Below are positions 23,123 through 31,939 of a stretch of 64,000 bases of DNA, piece by piece (the first letter of the stretch is position 1; each line of letters starts with the position of its first letter). Location: the NCBI GenBank assembly GCA_004293645.1, contig REAB01000067.1, positions 16,570-80,569 on the forward strand, written 5' to 3'. This DNA is from Cytophagia bacterium. GTDB taxonomy: Bacteria; Bacteroidota; Bacteroidia; Cytophagales; Spirosomataceae. The notes under the pieces are model-generated. The model was given only the letters and a program-made list of their open reading frames with translations. It made no database searches and was not told the DNA's origin. Made by a program: the position numbers and the translations under genes.

Positions 23123-24433
23123 ATGAAAAAATTAATTAAAATTATAGTTTCTGCCTTTTTTGTATGTTTTTCTATATTATCTTGTCAAAAGGATAATATA
23201 GATAGTCAACAAATACAAACGTCTAATGTGAATGACCTGCACGTAACATCTGACGTAGCACTCGAAGTTTCAAATAATTATTTTGAAATTTCAAACACTA
23301 CCTCAAAATCCAATAGTTCACGTATTGGTAGAGACGGGAAAGGACTGATTGATATGAAAGATAAAAAAGTGAAATCTTTAAAAACCTTTAAAGACGAAAA
23401 AACTCAAGAAGAACTTTTCCATCTTTTTAGATACGAGGGAGGAGGTTTTTCTATAATCTCAGCCGATAAAAGAATGACTCCTGTTTTAGCTTTTTCTGAA
23501 AGCAATGATTTTGAAAACGAAGAGTTAGCGGGAATCAAAGAATGGATAATGGCGACCAAAATGGGTATAAAAAAAGTAAAAAAAGACCTTAAAGAGCCAG
23601 AGGAAAAAGACAAGAGATTATGGGAAATATTCTTAAAACAGTCAAAAGGTGGTCGTGTTGCAGTTACTTGTCAGCCAGATCAAATTTTTGATACAGGTAG
23701 GTTTGTTGATGCCGTTGCAATATGGGGACAAGGAGGAGAATATAAATTCTATTCACCCACTGATAATGGTTGTCAATGTCAAAAAAAACCTGCGGGTTGT
23801 GCATCGGTAGCAATGGCAATGATTATGAGGTATCATCAACATCCTCAAACTACAATGAGCTTCAACGGAGCATCCTTTGTTACTAATTATCCTACTATGG
23901 CGCGTATTTTGTCGGGTTCGAGTTGTGCTTTACCTTCACCAGAAAGCCTGCAAGTTGCAATGTTGATGAGACTTTGCGGAGGAGCGGCAAATTCAGGATA
24001 CGGAGTCTTTGGTTCTTGTAATACATACACATATCCTTGGAATGTGGATGATGGACTCAGTTTTATGGGGTTCTCCAATGGAGGCAATTCTGGGTCTCTT
24101 TCAGATCAATATAATAATTTAAAAAGCGACTTGATGAATGGGTTTCCAGTTATTTTCTCTGGAACACAAGGAATGTTTAACCTTAATGACTGGCATATTT
24201 GGGTAGGAGATGGTTATCGTTCGTATCGTTACGAATACGCTTACACAGACCCAAGGACTGAAATTACTCGTTGTATATCAAATAAAACAGAGTGGATTGG
24301 AATGAATTGGGGATGGGATGGAGAATGTAACGGATACTTTTATGCAGCTTATGAATTTGATACAAGTCAGAATGGGACGAACTATGGTACCTATCGTTCG
24401 TATTTGAATGTTATAACTGGAATCAGAAAATAA
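23123..24433 (+). CDS. C10-family cysteine peptidase (streptopain type), lipoprotein
   Basis: This 436-aa protein has a lipoprotein signal (IVSAFFVCFSILSC, Cys21), a propeptide of about 180 residues with the Spi-like GGGFSIISADKRMTPVLAFS, then the mature C10 domain. The catalytic Cys lies in KKPAGCASVAMAMIMRYHQH. The catalytic His lies in LNDWHIWVGDGY, and the Trp motif in WIGMNWGWDGECNGYF matches SpeB/PrtT-type enzymes. It would be a secreted or surface protease, activated by propeptide removal. DNA here is clearly AT-richer than the flanks, consistent with horizontal acquisition. The next gene starts 8 bp after its stop. Confidence 0.93.
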   Translation: MKKLIKIIVSAFFVCFSILSCQKDNIDSQQIQTSNVNDLHVTSDVALEVSNNYFEISNTTSKSNSSRIGRDGKGLIDMKDKKVKSLKTFKDEKTQEELFHLFRYEGGGFSIISADKRMTPVLAFSESNDFENEELAGIKEWIMATKMGIKKVKKDLKEPEEKDKRLWEIFLKQSKGGRVAVTCQPDQIFDTGRFVDAVAIWGQGGEYKFYSPTDNGCQCQKKPAGCASVAMAMIMRYHQHPQTTMSFNGASFVTNYPTMARILSGSSCALPSPESLQVAMLMRLCGGAANSGYGVFGSCNTYTYPWNVDDGLSFMGFSNGGNSGSLSDQYNNLKSDLMNGFPVIFSGTQGMFNLNDWHIWVGDGYRSYRYEYAYTDPRTEITRCISNKTEWIGMNWGWDGECNGYFYAAYEFDTSQNGTNYGTYRSYLNVITGIRK

Positions 24434-24441
24434 TAAAAATC

Positions 24442-24903
24442 ATGAAAAACATTTTATACATATTTTTCATAGCAACGATGTGTGCTTGTGAAAAAGAAGA
24501 AAATTTCGGCCCTTTTGAATCTTCATTTTCTGGATTTTGGAAATTGAAAGAAACTCAATCAACAAATGGGAAAATTACTCCATCATCTTCAAATATCTAT
24601 TTTTTTAGAGAATGGTACGGCGATGTTAGTAAATTTAGTACAATGGGCAAAGATAGTATTATCTTCTATTTAGAAAAAAATCCTACAACTGCCACAGCAA
24701 TCAAAGAACGCATTGAAAGGAATGTGAAGTTGAAAAAAGCTGTTTCTTCATTGGATAATGGACAATACATTTCTATTCAATCGTTTGCTAATCAAATGGG
24801 TACAAATGTGTATTTAGAGATTCGTATTGCTAATGAAAAAGAAGAACTGTCTGCCAGTGAAATTCAAAGATATATACCAGTAGGTACAACAAGAAAGTGG
24901 TGA
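24442..24903 (+). CDS. Lipoprotein downstream of C10 peptidase
   Basis: This 153-aa protein has a lipobox (MKNILYIFFIATMCAC, Cys16). The mature part starts ESSFSGFWKLKETQSTNGKI, reminiscent of lipocalin-like lipoproteins, with YFFREWYGDVSKFSTMGKDS. It has 8 bp between its start and the peptidase stop, so the two are surely co-transcribed. An inhibitor or chaperone for the peptidase is a plausible inference, but no homology supports it. Confidence 0.7.
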   Translation: MKNILYIFFIATMCACEKEENFGPFESSFSGFWKLKETQSTNGKITPSSSNIYFFREWYGDVSKFSTMGKDSIIFYLEKNPTTATAIKERIERNVKLKKAVSSLDNGQYISIQSFANQMGTNVYLEIRIANEKEELSASEIQRYIPVGTTRKW

Positions 24904-25229
24904 TATTACAATCGTGTCACGTTTCACAAGGTTGTTGATGGAGAATAGCTATATTTTTGTTCAAGTTTAAGACTTTATTTTTAAATTCATTGGATATCTT
25001 TCCCAAATAACGTGTAGCTTTTCAAAGATTTAGGTCAACAATACGTCCATACTTTGAAACGTAACCAAAAATCTATCCAAACACCCTCACAAACTTGGTA
25101 GATTTGGTACATTTCAGACCGTTGAAAAACGCGCCAGCCTTGTTTCTCCAAAATACATTTTAGTAGAATATTGTTAGTTTGGCATTTAGATTGCTATTTT
25201 GTTGTAACCAAATACTTGTACAACCTATA
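24904..25229. other. 326-bp gap with no recognised gene or signal
   Basis: The stretch is AT-rich on its left half and returns to normal composition near 25100, probably marking the right border of the peptidase island. No ORF, hairpin, promoter box or repeat copy was seen. Confidence 0.5.
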
Positions 25230-27293
25230 ATGCAGTTTCTTTTTCCAACTTTTCTCTGGAGTTTATTGGCCATTGGAGTTCCCATCGCCATTCACTTGTT
25301 CAATTTTAGGCGCACGCGGCGGGTGTATTTCTCGAACGTAAAGCTGCTCAAAACCGTCGAAATGGAGACCAGTTCGTTCAGGCGGCTCAAACAATACCTC
25401 ATTTTGGCGGCGCGGGTGTTGGCCATTGCGGCTTTGGCGTTGGCGTTTGCGCAACCTTTTTTGCCCAGCAAAAACAAAGCGGGTATCAATCGCCAGGGCG
25501 TAACGAGTATGTACGTTGATAATTCGTTTTCGATGCAAAACGAGCAAGACGGCCAGCGGTATTTGGACATTGCCACCACCAAACTGGGGCAACTGTTGGG
25601 TTTGTTTCGCAATGCTACGGCTATGCAGCTCATTACCAACGACTTTGGTAGCCAAGAGCAAGCCCTCAGCCCCGCCGACCGCCTCCGCGACCGCCTCACC
25701 ACCATCAAAATGGCCGCCACACCGCGCACGCTGGCCAACGTTTATAAGCGGCAGGTCAATTTGCTGGCAAGCCACGCGGGCAGCGGCAAAAATCAACTTT
25801 TTTGGTTTTCTGATTTTCAAAAAAGTACCGCTGGCGACTTGGCCAAGCTCCAAATTGACTCCACCAATCGGCTTTTTGTGGTGCCCGTGCAGGCCAATGC
25901 TACCCAAAATGTTTTTGTAGATTCGGTGTGGCTCAATACGCCCTTCGTGCGGGAGTTTCAGAACAATATTTTGTACGTCAAAGTGAGCAATTCGGGCAAT
26001 AACGATGTCAAAAACTTGGTAGTGAAACTTTTTTTGGACGATGTGCAGGTGGCTACCGCACCCGTCAATTTGTCGGTGCGGGGTTCGGCAGCGGCAGCTT
26101 TCAATTTTAACATTCGGGGCAAGGGCTTCAAGCGCGGCAAAATTACGTTCGACGACCAACCCATTACTTTCGACAACGACTACTTTTTTGTCCTCAATGC
26201 CTCGCCTACCATTCGGGTGTTGCATTTGTACGGCGCGAGTACCCCCACGCCCTACGTCGAAAAAGTGTTTGACAACGACAGCCTTTTTGCGCTTCAAAGC
26301 ATAAACGCCAATAACGCCGACGTGGGTTTGCTCAAAAATACCGATTTAGCGGTGCTCGAAAACCTCAGTAACGTAGAAGGTGCGTTGCGCGGTGAGTTAG
26401 AAAACTTTGTAAAAAATGGCGGCAGTTTATTGGTTATTCCGCCCGCTACCCCCGACCTAAACGCTTACGCCAACTTTTTGACTGCGCTGGGTATCAATGG
26501 CTTGGCTACCCGTACGGAGCAGACGGCGAGTCCTTTGCCCTTGGCCAACCCCGACCGCAGCAGCCCTTTTTTTAGTGATGTTTTTGAACAATCGGTGCGG
26601 CAAGAAAACATAGATATGCCCACCGCCGCGCCCGTGTGGCAGTGGCAAGCCAACGGCACGCGCCTGCTGTCGTTGCGCAGTGGCGATGTGTTCTTGACGC
26701 AGTCTGCCGTGGCGCGGGGCAAAGTGTACGTGCTGGCCAGTCCGTTGCAAGCGCAGTACGGCAATTTTGCCCAAAACGCGCTTTTTGTGCCTACGTTCTA
26801 CAAAATAGCCGCCCAAAGCGTCCGCGAGCAACGAACGGGCTACTCGTTTTCGGAGAATAACTTGGTGCTGACCGTGCCAGACGCGCCCAAAAACGCCATT
26901 TATAAACTCAAACGGGGTAAATTAGAACTCATACCCGTGCAGCGACTCAACGGCAATCAGTTGGTGCTTGAACTGCCCAAAAGTAACCAATTGAGCAGCG
27001 ACCAAGAGCTGGAAGCTGGTTATTATGAACTCCAAAACGACAATAAAACGCTGCAACTGCTGGCTCTCAACCAAGACCGCCGCGAGTCGCAGATGGATTA
27101 TTACAGTGCCGACGAACTGCGCCAAGTATTTAAGAATCAGCCCAATGTAGCTATTTTTGATAACCTCAATGATGCCGATTTTGTCAAAGAATTTGAACAA
27201 CAAAACTTCGGCAAAAGCCTCTGGAAGTATTTTCTGATGGCGGCACTGTTGTTTTTATTACTCGAAATACTGGTAGCACGCTTTGTAAAATAG
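25230..27293 (+). CDS. BatA-domain membrane protein
   Basis: The preferred start is ATG 25230 (687 aa), since MQFLFPTFLWSLLAIGVPIA is the conserved start of the Bacteroidota N-terminal double-transmembrane (BatA, PF07584-type) domain. IHLFNFRRTRRVYFSNVKLL follows. A vWA-like module comes next, with VTSMYVDNSFSMQNEQ (DxSxS-like MIDAS variant), then a CARDB/Ig-like region, a DUF4159/GATase-like segment and a final membrane helix (FLMAALLFLLLEILVARF). It is likely a membrane component of an aerotolerance- or MoxR-linked complex, but no moxR or batB is adjacent. The role is inferred. Confidence 0.85.
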   Translation: MQFLFPTFLWSLLAIGVPIAIHLFNFRRTRRVYFSNVKLLKTVEMETSSFRRLKQYLILAARVLAIAALALAFAQPFLPSKNKAGINRQGVTSMYVDNSFSMQNEQDGQRYLDIATTKLGQLLGLFRNATAMQLITNDFGSQEQALSPADRLRDRLTTIKMAATPRTLANVYKRQVNLLASHAGSGKNQLFWFSDFQKSTAGDLAKLQIDSTNRLFVVPVQANATQNVFVDSVWLNTPFVREFQNNILYVKVSNSGNNDVKNLVVKLFLDDVQVATAPVNLSVRGSAAAAFNFNIRGKGFKRGKITFDDQPITFDNDYFFVLNASPTIRVLHLYGASTPTPYVEKVFDNDSLFALQSINANNADVGLLKNTDLAVLENLSNVEGALRGELENFVKNGGSLLVIPPATPDLNAYANFLTALGINGLATRTEQTASPLPLANPDRSSPFFSDVFEQSVRQENIDMPTAAPVWQWQANGTRLLSLRSGDVFLTQSAVARGKVYVLASPLQAQYGNFAQNALFVPTFYKIAAQSVREQRTGYSFSENNLVLTVPDAPKNAIYKLKRGKLELIPVQRLNGNQLVLELPKSNQLSSDQELEAGYYELQNDNKTLQLLALNQDRRESQMDYYSADELRQVFKNQPNVAIFDNLNDADFVKEFEQQNFGKSLWKYFLMAALLFLLLEILVARFVK

Positions 27294-27363
27294 TTTTTTT
27301 AAAATGAGGAAAATATACCATTTTAGGGGGTAAGTTCGTTAGTGAATACAAAGACGATTTGCC

Positions 27364-27912
27364 ATGAAACATTTCAACATCTATCTCATTATCAGTTGTT
27401 TGTCGGTTCATTTGGTGCAATCTCAGGCGCTGATGCAACCCAAACCGTTGAAGCCCGACACGCTCAGAACAATCCAACTCAAAGAAGTAAAAGTGTTTGG
27501 AATGACCATTGAGCGATTTAAGCAAACATTTATGGCATTGGAGTTACCCCCCAAACCTGTTGTTAAATTAGACCTTCCTCCTCCCGAAAAATTTAGACAA
27601 TTAAGTGCTGACCCGTGGAGTGGTGGCCTAAAATGGTAATCGAAAGTGGGGCCTTTTACGTATTTTTGGCGAAAATGGAGTCGGTTTGCCAACAATGAGC
27701 GGAAATATAACGCGAAAGTGGCCTACGATAAAAAATTTAGCAGGGAATGGGTAAGTAAAATAACAGGTCTAAACGACGCGCATTTATCGGCATTTTTGCG
27801 GTATTGTCGCCCGCCCAAAGAACTGGTTTTGGAAGGCACAGAATACGATTTGGTGCTGTATATTCACGAATATCTTGCCCCTTTTTTGGCACAACAAAAA
27901 GCCAAAACTTAA
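27364..27912 (+). pseudogene. Exported hypothetical protein gene split by an in-frame ochre stop
   Basis: A 91-codon frame with a signal peptide (MKHFNIYLIISCLSVHLVQS) ends at TAA 27637-27639. The same frame continues without another stop for 91 codons to TAA 27910-27912. The downstream half starts SKVGPFTYFWRKWSRFANNE and has RYNAKVAYDKKFSREWVSKI-like content that looks like the normal continuation of such envelope proteins. One base change restores a single protein of about 182 aa. It could be a point-mutation pseudogene, a stop-codon read-through or a sequencing error. The function is unknown. It ends in a 4-bp tail-to-tail overlap with the moeB-type gene. Confidence 0.65.
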
Positions 27913-28979
27913 CGCAGCACTGCGTTAATACCTCCCGTTAGATTGATTAAATTGTCAAAACCGTGCTGATTTTGCAGCAGTTCAATGGCTTTTTGACTCC
28001 TGATTCCGCTTTGGCAATACACCACCACAAGTTTGTGGCGGGCAATATCGGCTACGTGTTTTTCTAATTCAGAAAGTGGCATCAACGCACCTCCCAGGTG
28101 CTCGGAGGCGTATTCGTGCGCCTCTCTGACATCAATAAGTTGAAAATCTTTGTCCATTTGTTGCCACTCCCGAAACGTTTGCGGGCTAATTTGTAACAGA
28201 TTGGGAGCTGCGCAAAATTGCTCATAATCAATAAGTTGGCTGATAACAGGGCGGTTGGGAAGTTTAGGAATTTGAATGATGCGCGTAGTGAGGCTCAAAG
28301 CATCAATCACAAACAACCGCCCCGTGAGCGGTTGGCCAATTTGGGCCAATAGTTTGATGGCCTCGTTGGCCTGAATGGCCCCCACCATGCCAGGCAACAC
28401 GCCCAATACGCCCGCTTCGGCGCAATTGGGGGCGAGTTCGAGCGGGGGAGGTGTGGCAAATAAATCGCGGTAGTGGGGGCCATTTTGATAATTGAAAATA
28501 GCCACTTGGCCCTCAAACCGATAAATAGCCCCGTAAACAAAAGGTTTATTGAGCAACACGCAAGCGTCGTTTACCAAATAGCGCGTCGGAAAATTATCGG
28601 AACCGTCGATGATGAGGTCGTAGGGAGCAAATAGGGCGAGGGCATTTTGAGAAGTTAAGTAGAGGTGGTGCGGCTCAATTTTTACGTGTGGATTGAGCGA
28701 ACGCAACCGTTGGGCAGCTTCGGTTACTTTGGGTTTTCCAACCGACTCTGTGCCGTACAAAATTTGGCGTTGTAGGTTACTCATGTCCACGGTATCGTTG
28801 TCTATGAGGCCAATTGTCCCCACGCCTGCCGCTGCCAAGTAGAGTAAAACAGGACTCCCCAGTCCGCCGCAACCAATTACCAATACTTTGGCCGCTTTGA
28901 GCCGCTCTTGGCCCGCTACCCCAAACTCAGGAATGAGCAAATGACGGCTGTATCTTTGAAGTTCGGCAGCAGAAAGCAT
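27909..28979 (-). CDS. moeB: MoeB/ThiF-type adenylyltransferase with C-terminal rhodanese domain
   Basis: This 356-aa protein has an E1-like adenylation domain: RYSRHLLIPEFGVAGQERLK, VIGCGGLGSPVLLYLAAAGV (nucleotide-binding Gly-rich loop), SNLQRQILY, IIDGSDNFPTRYLVNDACV and PNCAEAGVLGVLPG. A rhodanese domain follows at about 265-356, with DVREAHEY and VVYCQSGIRSQKAIELL (active-site Cys). It would adenylate MoaD or ThiS-type carriers for molybdopterin or thiamine sulphur transfer, and the rhodanese domain may deliver the sulphur. The zinc-binding CxxC pairs of E. coli MoeB are not seen. No moa/thi operon is adjacent. Confidence 0.9.
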   Translation of the reverse strand: MLSAAELQRYSRHLLIPEFGVAGQERLKAAKVLVIGCGGLGSPVLLYLAAAGVGTIGLIDNDTVDMSNLQRQILYGTESVGKPKVTEAAQRLRSLNPHVKIEPHHLYLTSQNALALFAPYDLIIDGSDNFPTRYLVNDACVLLNKPFVYGAIYRFEGQVAIFNYQNGPHYRDLFATPPPLELAPNCAEAGVLGVLPGMVGAIQANEAIKLLAQIGQPLTGRLFVIDALSLTTRIIQIPKLPNRPVISQLIDYEQFCAAPNLLQISPQTFREWQQMDKDFQLIDVREAHEYASEHLGGALMPLSELEKHVADIARHKLVVVYCQSGIRSQKAIELLQNQHGFDNLINLTGGINAVLR

Positions 28980-29032
28980 ATTTGGGGATTAGGGGTTGGG
29001 TATTGGAGATTAGGGTTTGGTAATACATAAAA

Positions 29033-29063
29033 AACTTCCCGAAAGTTGGATTTTCGGGAAGTT
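29033..29063 (-). terminator. Terminator after the DUF2911 gene
   Basis: The 12-bp stem AACTTCCCGAAA/TTTCGGGAAGTT (29033-29044 and 29052-29063) is followed on the minus strand by T-rich DNA (GTTTTTTATG). It sits 26 bp past the DUF2911 stop. Confidence 0.85.
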
Positions 29064-29089
29064 AGGACAAGACAATATTTTGAGTTTTA

Positions 29090-29584
29090 TTAAAACTTCA
29101 ACGGCACTGAGAACATGGCCGTGTCCCACATGAAATCAAGTTTATCGTCCGAAACGGCAAAGGTTAATTTTTCAACGGGTTCTTTGGTGGCTTGGGCCGG
29201 TACGGTAATTTTCAGAACGTCTTTGTCTTTGATTTTGTCGTAATCATAAGAACCCCACTGCTTTAATGTAGGATTCAAAACTACAGTCCATTCTTTTTCG
29301 CCAGGAATGGTAAACAACGAGTAAGTACCCGCTTTCAACGCGGTGCCGCCAAACATACCGTCTTTTTTGAACGTAATTTCGGTGGCTTCGTTGGCCCCCG
29401 TACGCCATATTTCACCAAAAGGAATGAGTGCCCCGAAGATTTTGCGGTCTTTTTTAGAAGGCTGGCCGTAGGCCACAGTTACGTTGCTGCTCTCGGCTTT
29501 GATGCGCGGGCTGGCGGGTGGTTGGCTGTTGCAGGCGGTAGCAACTACCATCGAAAACAAGACAAAAAAAGCTGATTTTTTCAT
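29090..29584 (-). CDS. DUF2911 family lipoprotein
   Basis: The start is ATG 29584 (164 aa), which begins the signal MKKSAFFVLFSMVVATAC with lipobox Cys; a longer frame adds 19 residues without signal features. The mature protein has VTVAYGQPSKKDRKIFGALI, IPFGEIWRTGANEATEITF and GTYSLFTIPGEKEWTVVLNP, the DUF2911 pattern common in Bacteroidota. The function is unknown; a beta-sandwich envelope protein is likely. It is a single gene with its own terminator. Confidence 0.9.
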   Translation of the reverse strand: MKKSAFFVLFSMVVATACNSQPPASPRIKAESSNVTVAYGQPSKKDRKIFGALIPFGEIWRTGANEATEITFKKDGMFGGTALKAGTYSLFTIPGEKEWTVVLNPTLKQWGSYDYDKIKDKDVLKITVPAQATKEPVEKLTFAVSDDKLDFMWDTAMFSVPLKF

Positions 29585-29668
29585 GATTAAATAATAAAGT
29601 TTGATTAAATTGAATGAATACACAACGACCACACAGGGCAAAAAGTTGCACCACCACGGCAGGTATTT

Positions 29669-31117
29669 TTAGCGAATCAACAGAAATGAACCCCGTTTGC
29701 TAAAAGTGCGTTTGGCCTTGTCGAGCATATCAAGGCGATAAAAATAAGCACCTGATACGGCAGGTTGGCCATTTTGCTGGCCATTCCAACCTTGTTTGGG
29801 GTCGGTAGAAGAGAAAATAATGCTGCCCCATTGGTTATAAATGAGCCATTTAAAACCCTGACTTAACTCGCCTTTTATTTCGAGCAAATCGTTGAATCCG
29901 TCGCCGTTGGGTGTAAAAGCATCGGGTATAAACACATTGCCCAGCAAATTGCAAAGTACGGGTGGCGGGGGCAAACAGGCTACGTTGGAGAGTACAACGC
30001 CTTTTTCGGTTTCTACTTTGAGTTGATAACACGTTTTGTTGTTGCAACTGGGGTCGGTGTCGTCGCGGCTAAACTCGGTGGCGTTGGCTTTCCACCAGGG
30101 CGCGTTATTTTTTAGAACGGTTCGTTGCAGGGCTTCGCTCGGATACCGATAGGGCGCTACCGACACCCGATTCAAAGCACCTTCGCCCGTAACTTTTAAA
30201 TAACTCACACACAGCACATTAGACTCAATTTGGGCCGAGCAAGTGTCGGTAGGCATGAGTTTAAAACACGTAATTTGGTTGGTATCTATGAGTACTTTAA
30301 CGGTCTCTTTGGACATTCTGATGGTTTTACCCGACGACGCAAACGGGTCGGTGGCTTCTTGGCGGTAGAGCAGCCAGCCGTTTTCGGAGGGATTATCAAT
30401 GGTCAATTCGGCGGTGTTGGCATCGGTAATGGCCAATTTGGTGAGCGTAGGCGGTTCGTTGGCTTGTTTGGCCGAAATAGTACGCACGGTGCTGCCGCCG
30501 CATTTGCCATATTTATGAATGCCTTGCACCCGCACTTGTTTGGGCAGCTGGTCGGTGTAGCGGTGGGTAACAACGCGGGTTTGCTTGTTGATAATTTCAC
30601 CATTGCCATCGCCCCATTGAATGCCGTAGTCGTCGTATTTATTGGCGGGGTCGCTGGGTAAAGTGAGGGTAGCCAACCCATTGACGCAGAGCTGCAACCG
30701 AATAACGGGAGGCGTGGTGTCTTGTACCGTAACTGTGGCGCAAGAGCGGGTGGCTCTGCCGTCTTTTTCGCCCAGCTGCATTACTACATAAATTCCTGCT
30801 TTTGGATACGTGTAGTTGGAGTCGGTGGTAGTTTTATAATTGCTGGGCGCGCCACCTTGGTAATCAAAAATGTAGCGGTGATTGGTTGCTCCTTTGAGCG
30901 TATTGAAAGCACTGGTGGCAAAAGGCATACAACCCACGGTGGCTTTCATGCCCATTGAGCCGCTCAATACGCTGACATCAGTGCATTGGTTATTGGCAAT
31001 TTGTTGCGAAAATCCAAACGAAATAAATCCAAAATAGCAGCAAATTATCCCCCAAACGGCTTTGGAGAAAAGTCGTTGAAACTTTGAAAATAAGAATGTA
31101 GTATATGGTTTTGACAT
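29669..31117 (-). CDS. Secreted protein with T9SS type B (gliding-associated) sorting domain
   Basis: The start is ATG 31117 (482 aa): a signal-like N-terminus (SKAVWGIICCYFGFISFGFS) precedes a mature part with a PKD-like domain (FDYQGGAPSNYKTTTDSNYT, YPKAGIYVVMQLGEKDG) and two further beta domains. The C-terminal about 85 residues carry the gliding-motility/T9SS type B signature: VFIPDAFTPNGDGFNDLLEI, FKWLIYNQWGSIIFSSTDP, GWNGQQNGQPAVSGAYFYRL. It would be exported by Sec and then by the type IX secretion system to the cell surface. The specific role is unknown. An upstream extension to 31276 lacks signal features and is rejected. Confidence 0.9.
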   Translation of the reverse strand: MSKPYTTFLFSKFQRLFSKAVWGIICCYFGFISFGFSQQIANNQCTDVSVLSGSMGMKATVGCMPFATSAFNTLKGATNHRYIFDYQGGAPSNYKTTTDSNYTYPKAGIYVVMQLGEKDGRATRSCATVTVQDTTPPVIRLQLCVNGLATLTLPSDPANKYDDYGIQWGDGNGEIINKQTRVVTHRYTDQLPKQVRVQGIHKYGKCGGSTVRTISAKQANEPPTLTKLAITDANTAELTIDNPSENGWLLYRQEATDPFASSGKTIRMSKETVKVLIDTNQITCFKLMPTDTCSAQIESNVLCVSYLKVTGEGALNRVSVAPYRYPSEALQRTVLKNNAPWWKANATEFSRDDTDPSCNNKTCYQLKVETEKGVVLSNVACLPPPPVLCNLLGNVFIPDAFTPNGDGFNDLLEIKGELSQGFKWLIYNQWGSIIFSSTDPKQGWNGQQNGQPAVSGAYFYRLDMLDKAKRTFSKRGSFLLIR

Positions 31118-31153
31118 ACCTGCTGGATTTGCACCGTACAGAATTAACAAAAA

Positions 31154-31178
31154 AACGAGTGCAAAAATTGCACTCGTT
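31154..31178 (-). terminator. Terminator after the gluconate-dehydrogenase subunit 3 gene
   Basis: The 11-bp stem AACGAGTGCAA/TTGCACTCGTT (31154-31164 and 31168-31178) with a 3-nt loop is followed on the minus strand by a T-run (CGTTTTTTTG). It lies 41 bp beyond the stop of the 31219-31839 gene. Confidence 0.9.
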
Positions 31179-31218
31179 GGCCAAAAACAATGAAATAAGT
31201 GCCTTTTTGGGGCAAAAA

Positions 31219-31839
31219 TCAAGAATCGTAACTGAGTCCGTACTGTTTTAGCACGTCGGCGGGTACGCCTTCCCACTTGTTGGGCATATTGCCTGCGTAG
31301 CCCAAATCTTTGATACCCATCTGGCTGGTAAAGAAGCCCGTAGCGGTAAAATTTCGCATCATGTTAAAAAATGCTACGCCCTGTTTTACGTCGGGTTTAG
31401 TTTTGGCGGGATAAGCTATCAAGTCTATCAGCTCCATTTGTTGGTTTTTTGGGCAGTCTATCCACTTTTTGCCAAATCGTTTATTACTTTGGTTATCAAG
31501 CCACATTAAGCCTCCGCGCATGGGCGTTTGGTGCTGGGGTTGGTCTTTCATCATGAACTCAATAAAAGCAGGTACGCCCGCTTGCGAGGCACTTCCCGAT
31601 TTGTCGTCGGCAGGAATAATGATGTCGCAAAGCGCAGTTACGGTTTTGAGTTCGTGGGGCGTAAAAAACTTGTCGGCCATGAGTTTGGCATCTCTGATGG
31701 CTTCTTCTTTGAGGCGGCCTCCTGGTATTTTGACGGGTACTGGGCCCGTGGGCGGCGGCGTGGCAGCAGCTTCGGTGGGCAATACGGCTGCTCCGAAGGC
31801 CGTGGCGGCAAGGGTTCTGAGGGTATCTCGGCGTTTCAT
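31219..31839 (-). CDS. Gluconate 2-dehydrogenase subunit 3 family protein (Tat signal)
   Basis: This 206-aa protein has a twin-arginine-like N-terminus (MKRRDTLRTLAATAFGAAVL) and the subunit-3 pattern: FFTPHELKTVTALCDIIIPA, FIEFMMKDQPQHQTPMRGGL, WLDNQSNKRFGK and FFNMMRNFTATGFFTSQMGI. It is expected to be the small partner of the GMC flavoprotein encoded just upstream, helping export or bind it to the envelope. The two genes are tandem, 100 bp apart, separated by a 29-bp-stem hairpin. The oxidised substrate is unknown (sugars or sugar acids by family). Confidence 0.92.
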   Translation of the reverse strand: MKRRDTLRTLAATAFGAAVLPTEAAATPPPTGPVPVKIPGGRLKEEAIRDAKLMADKFFTPHELKTVTALCDIIIPADDKSGSASQAGVPAFIEFMMKDQPQHQTPMRGGLMWLDNQSNKRFGKKWIDCPKNQQMELIDLIAYPAKTKPDVKQGVAFFNMMRNFTATGFFTSQMGIKDLGYAGNMPNKWEGVPADVLKQYGLSYDS

Positions 31840-31865
31840 TTTCTTAGGTTTTTGAGGAATTATTG

Positions 31866-31933
31866 GCTCACGGATTTCGCAGATTTACACAGATGTCAAA
31901 AAAAATCTGTGTAAATCTGCGAAATCCGTGAGC
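31866..31933. repeat. Perfect 29-bp-stem hairpin between GMC oxidoreductase and its subunit gene
   Basis: The arms 31866-31894 and 31905-31933 are exact reverse complements (starting GCTCACGGATTTCGCAGATT), with a 10-nt loop GTCAAAAAAA. It lies in the 100-bp gap of what should be an operon. It may attenuate or stabilise the mRNA segments, or be a dispersed palindromic repeat insertion. Confidence 0.9.
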
Positions 31934-31939
31934 GTAAAA

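Noticed and set aside
29585..29641. 19-residue upstream extension of the DUF2911 protein
   Set aside because: The lipoprotein signal begins at the later ATG (29584).
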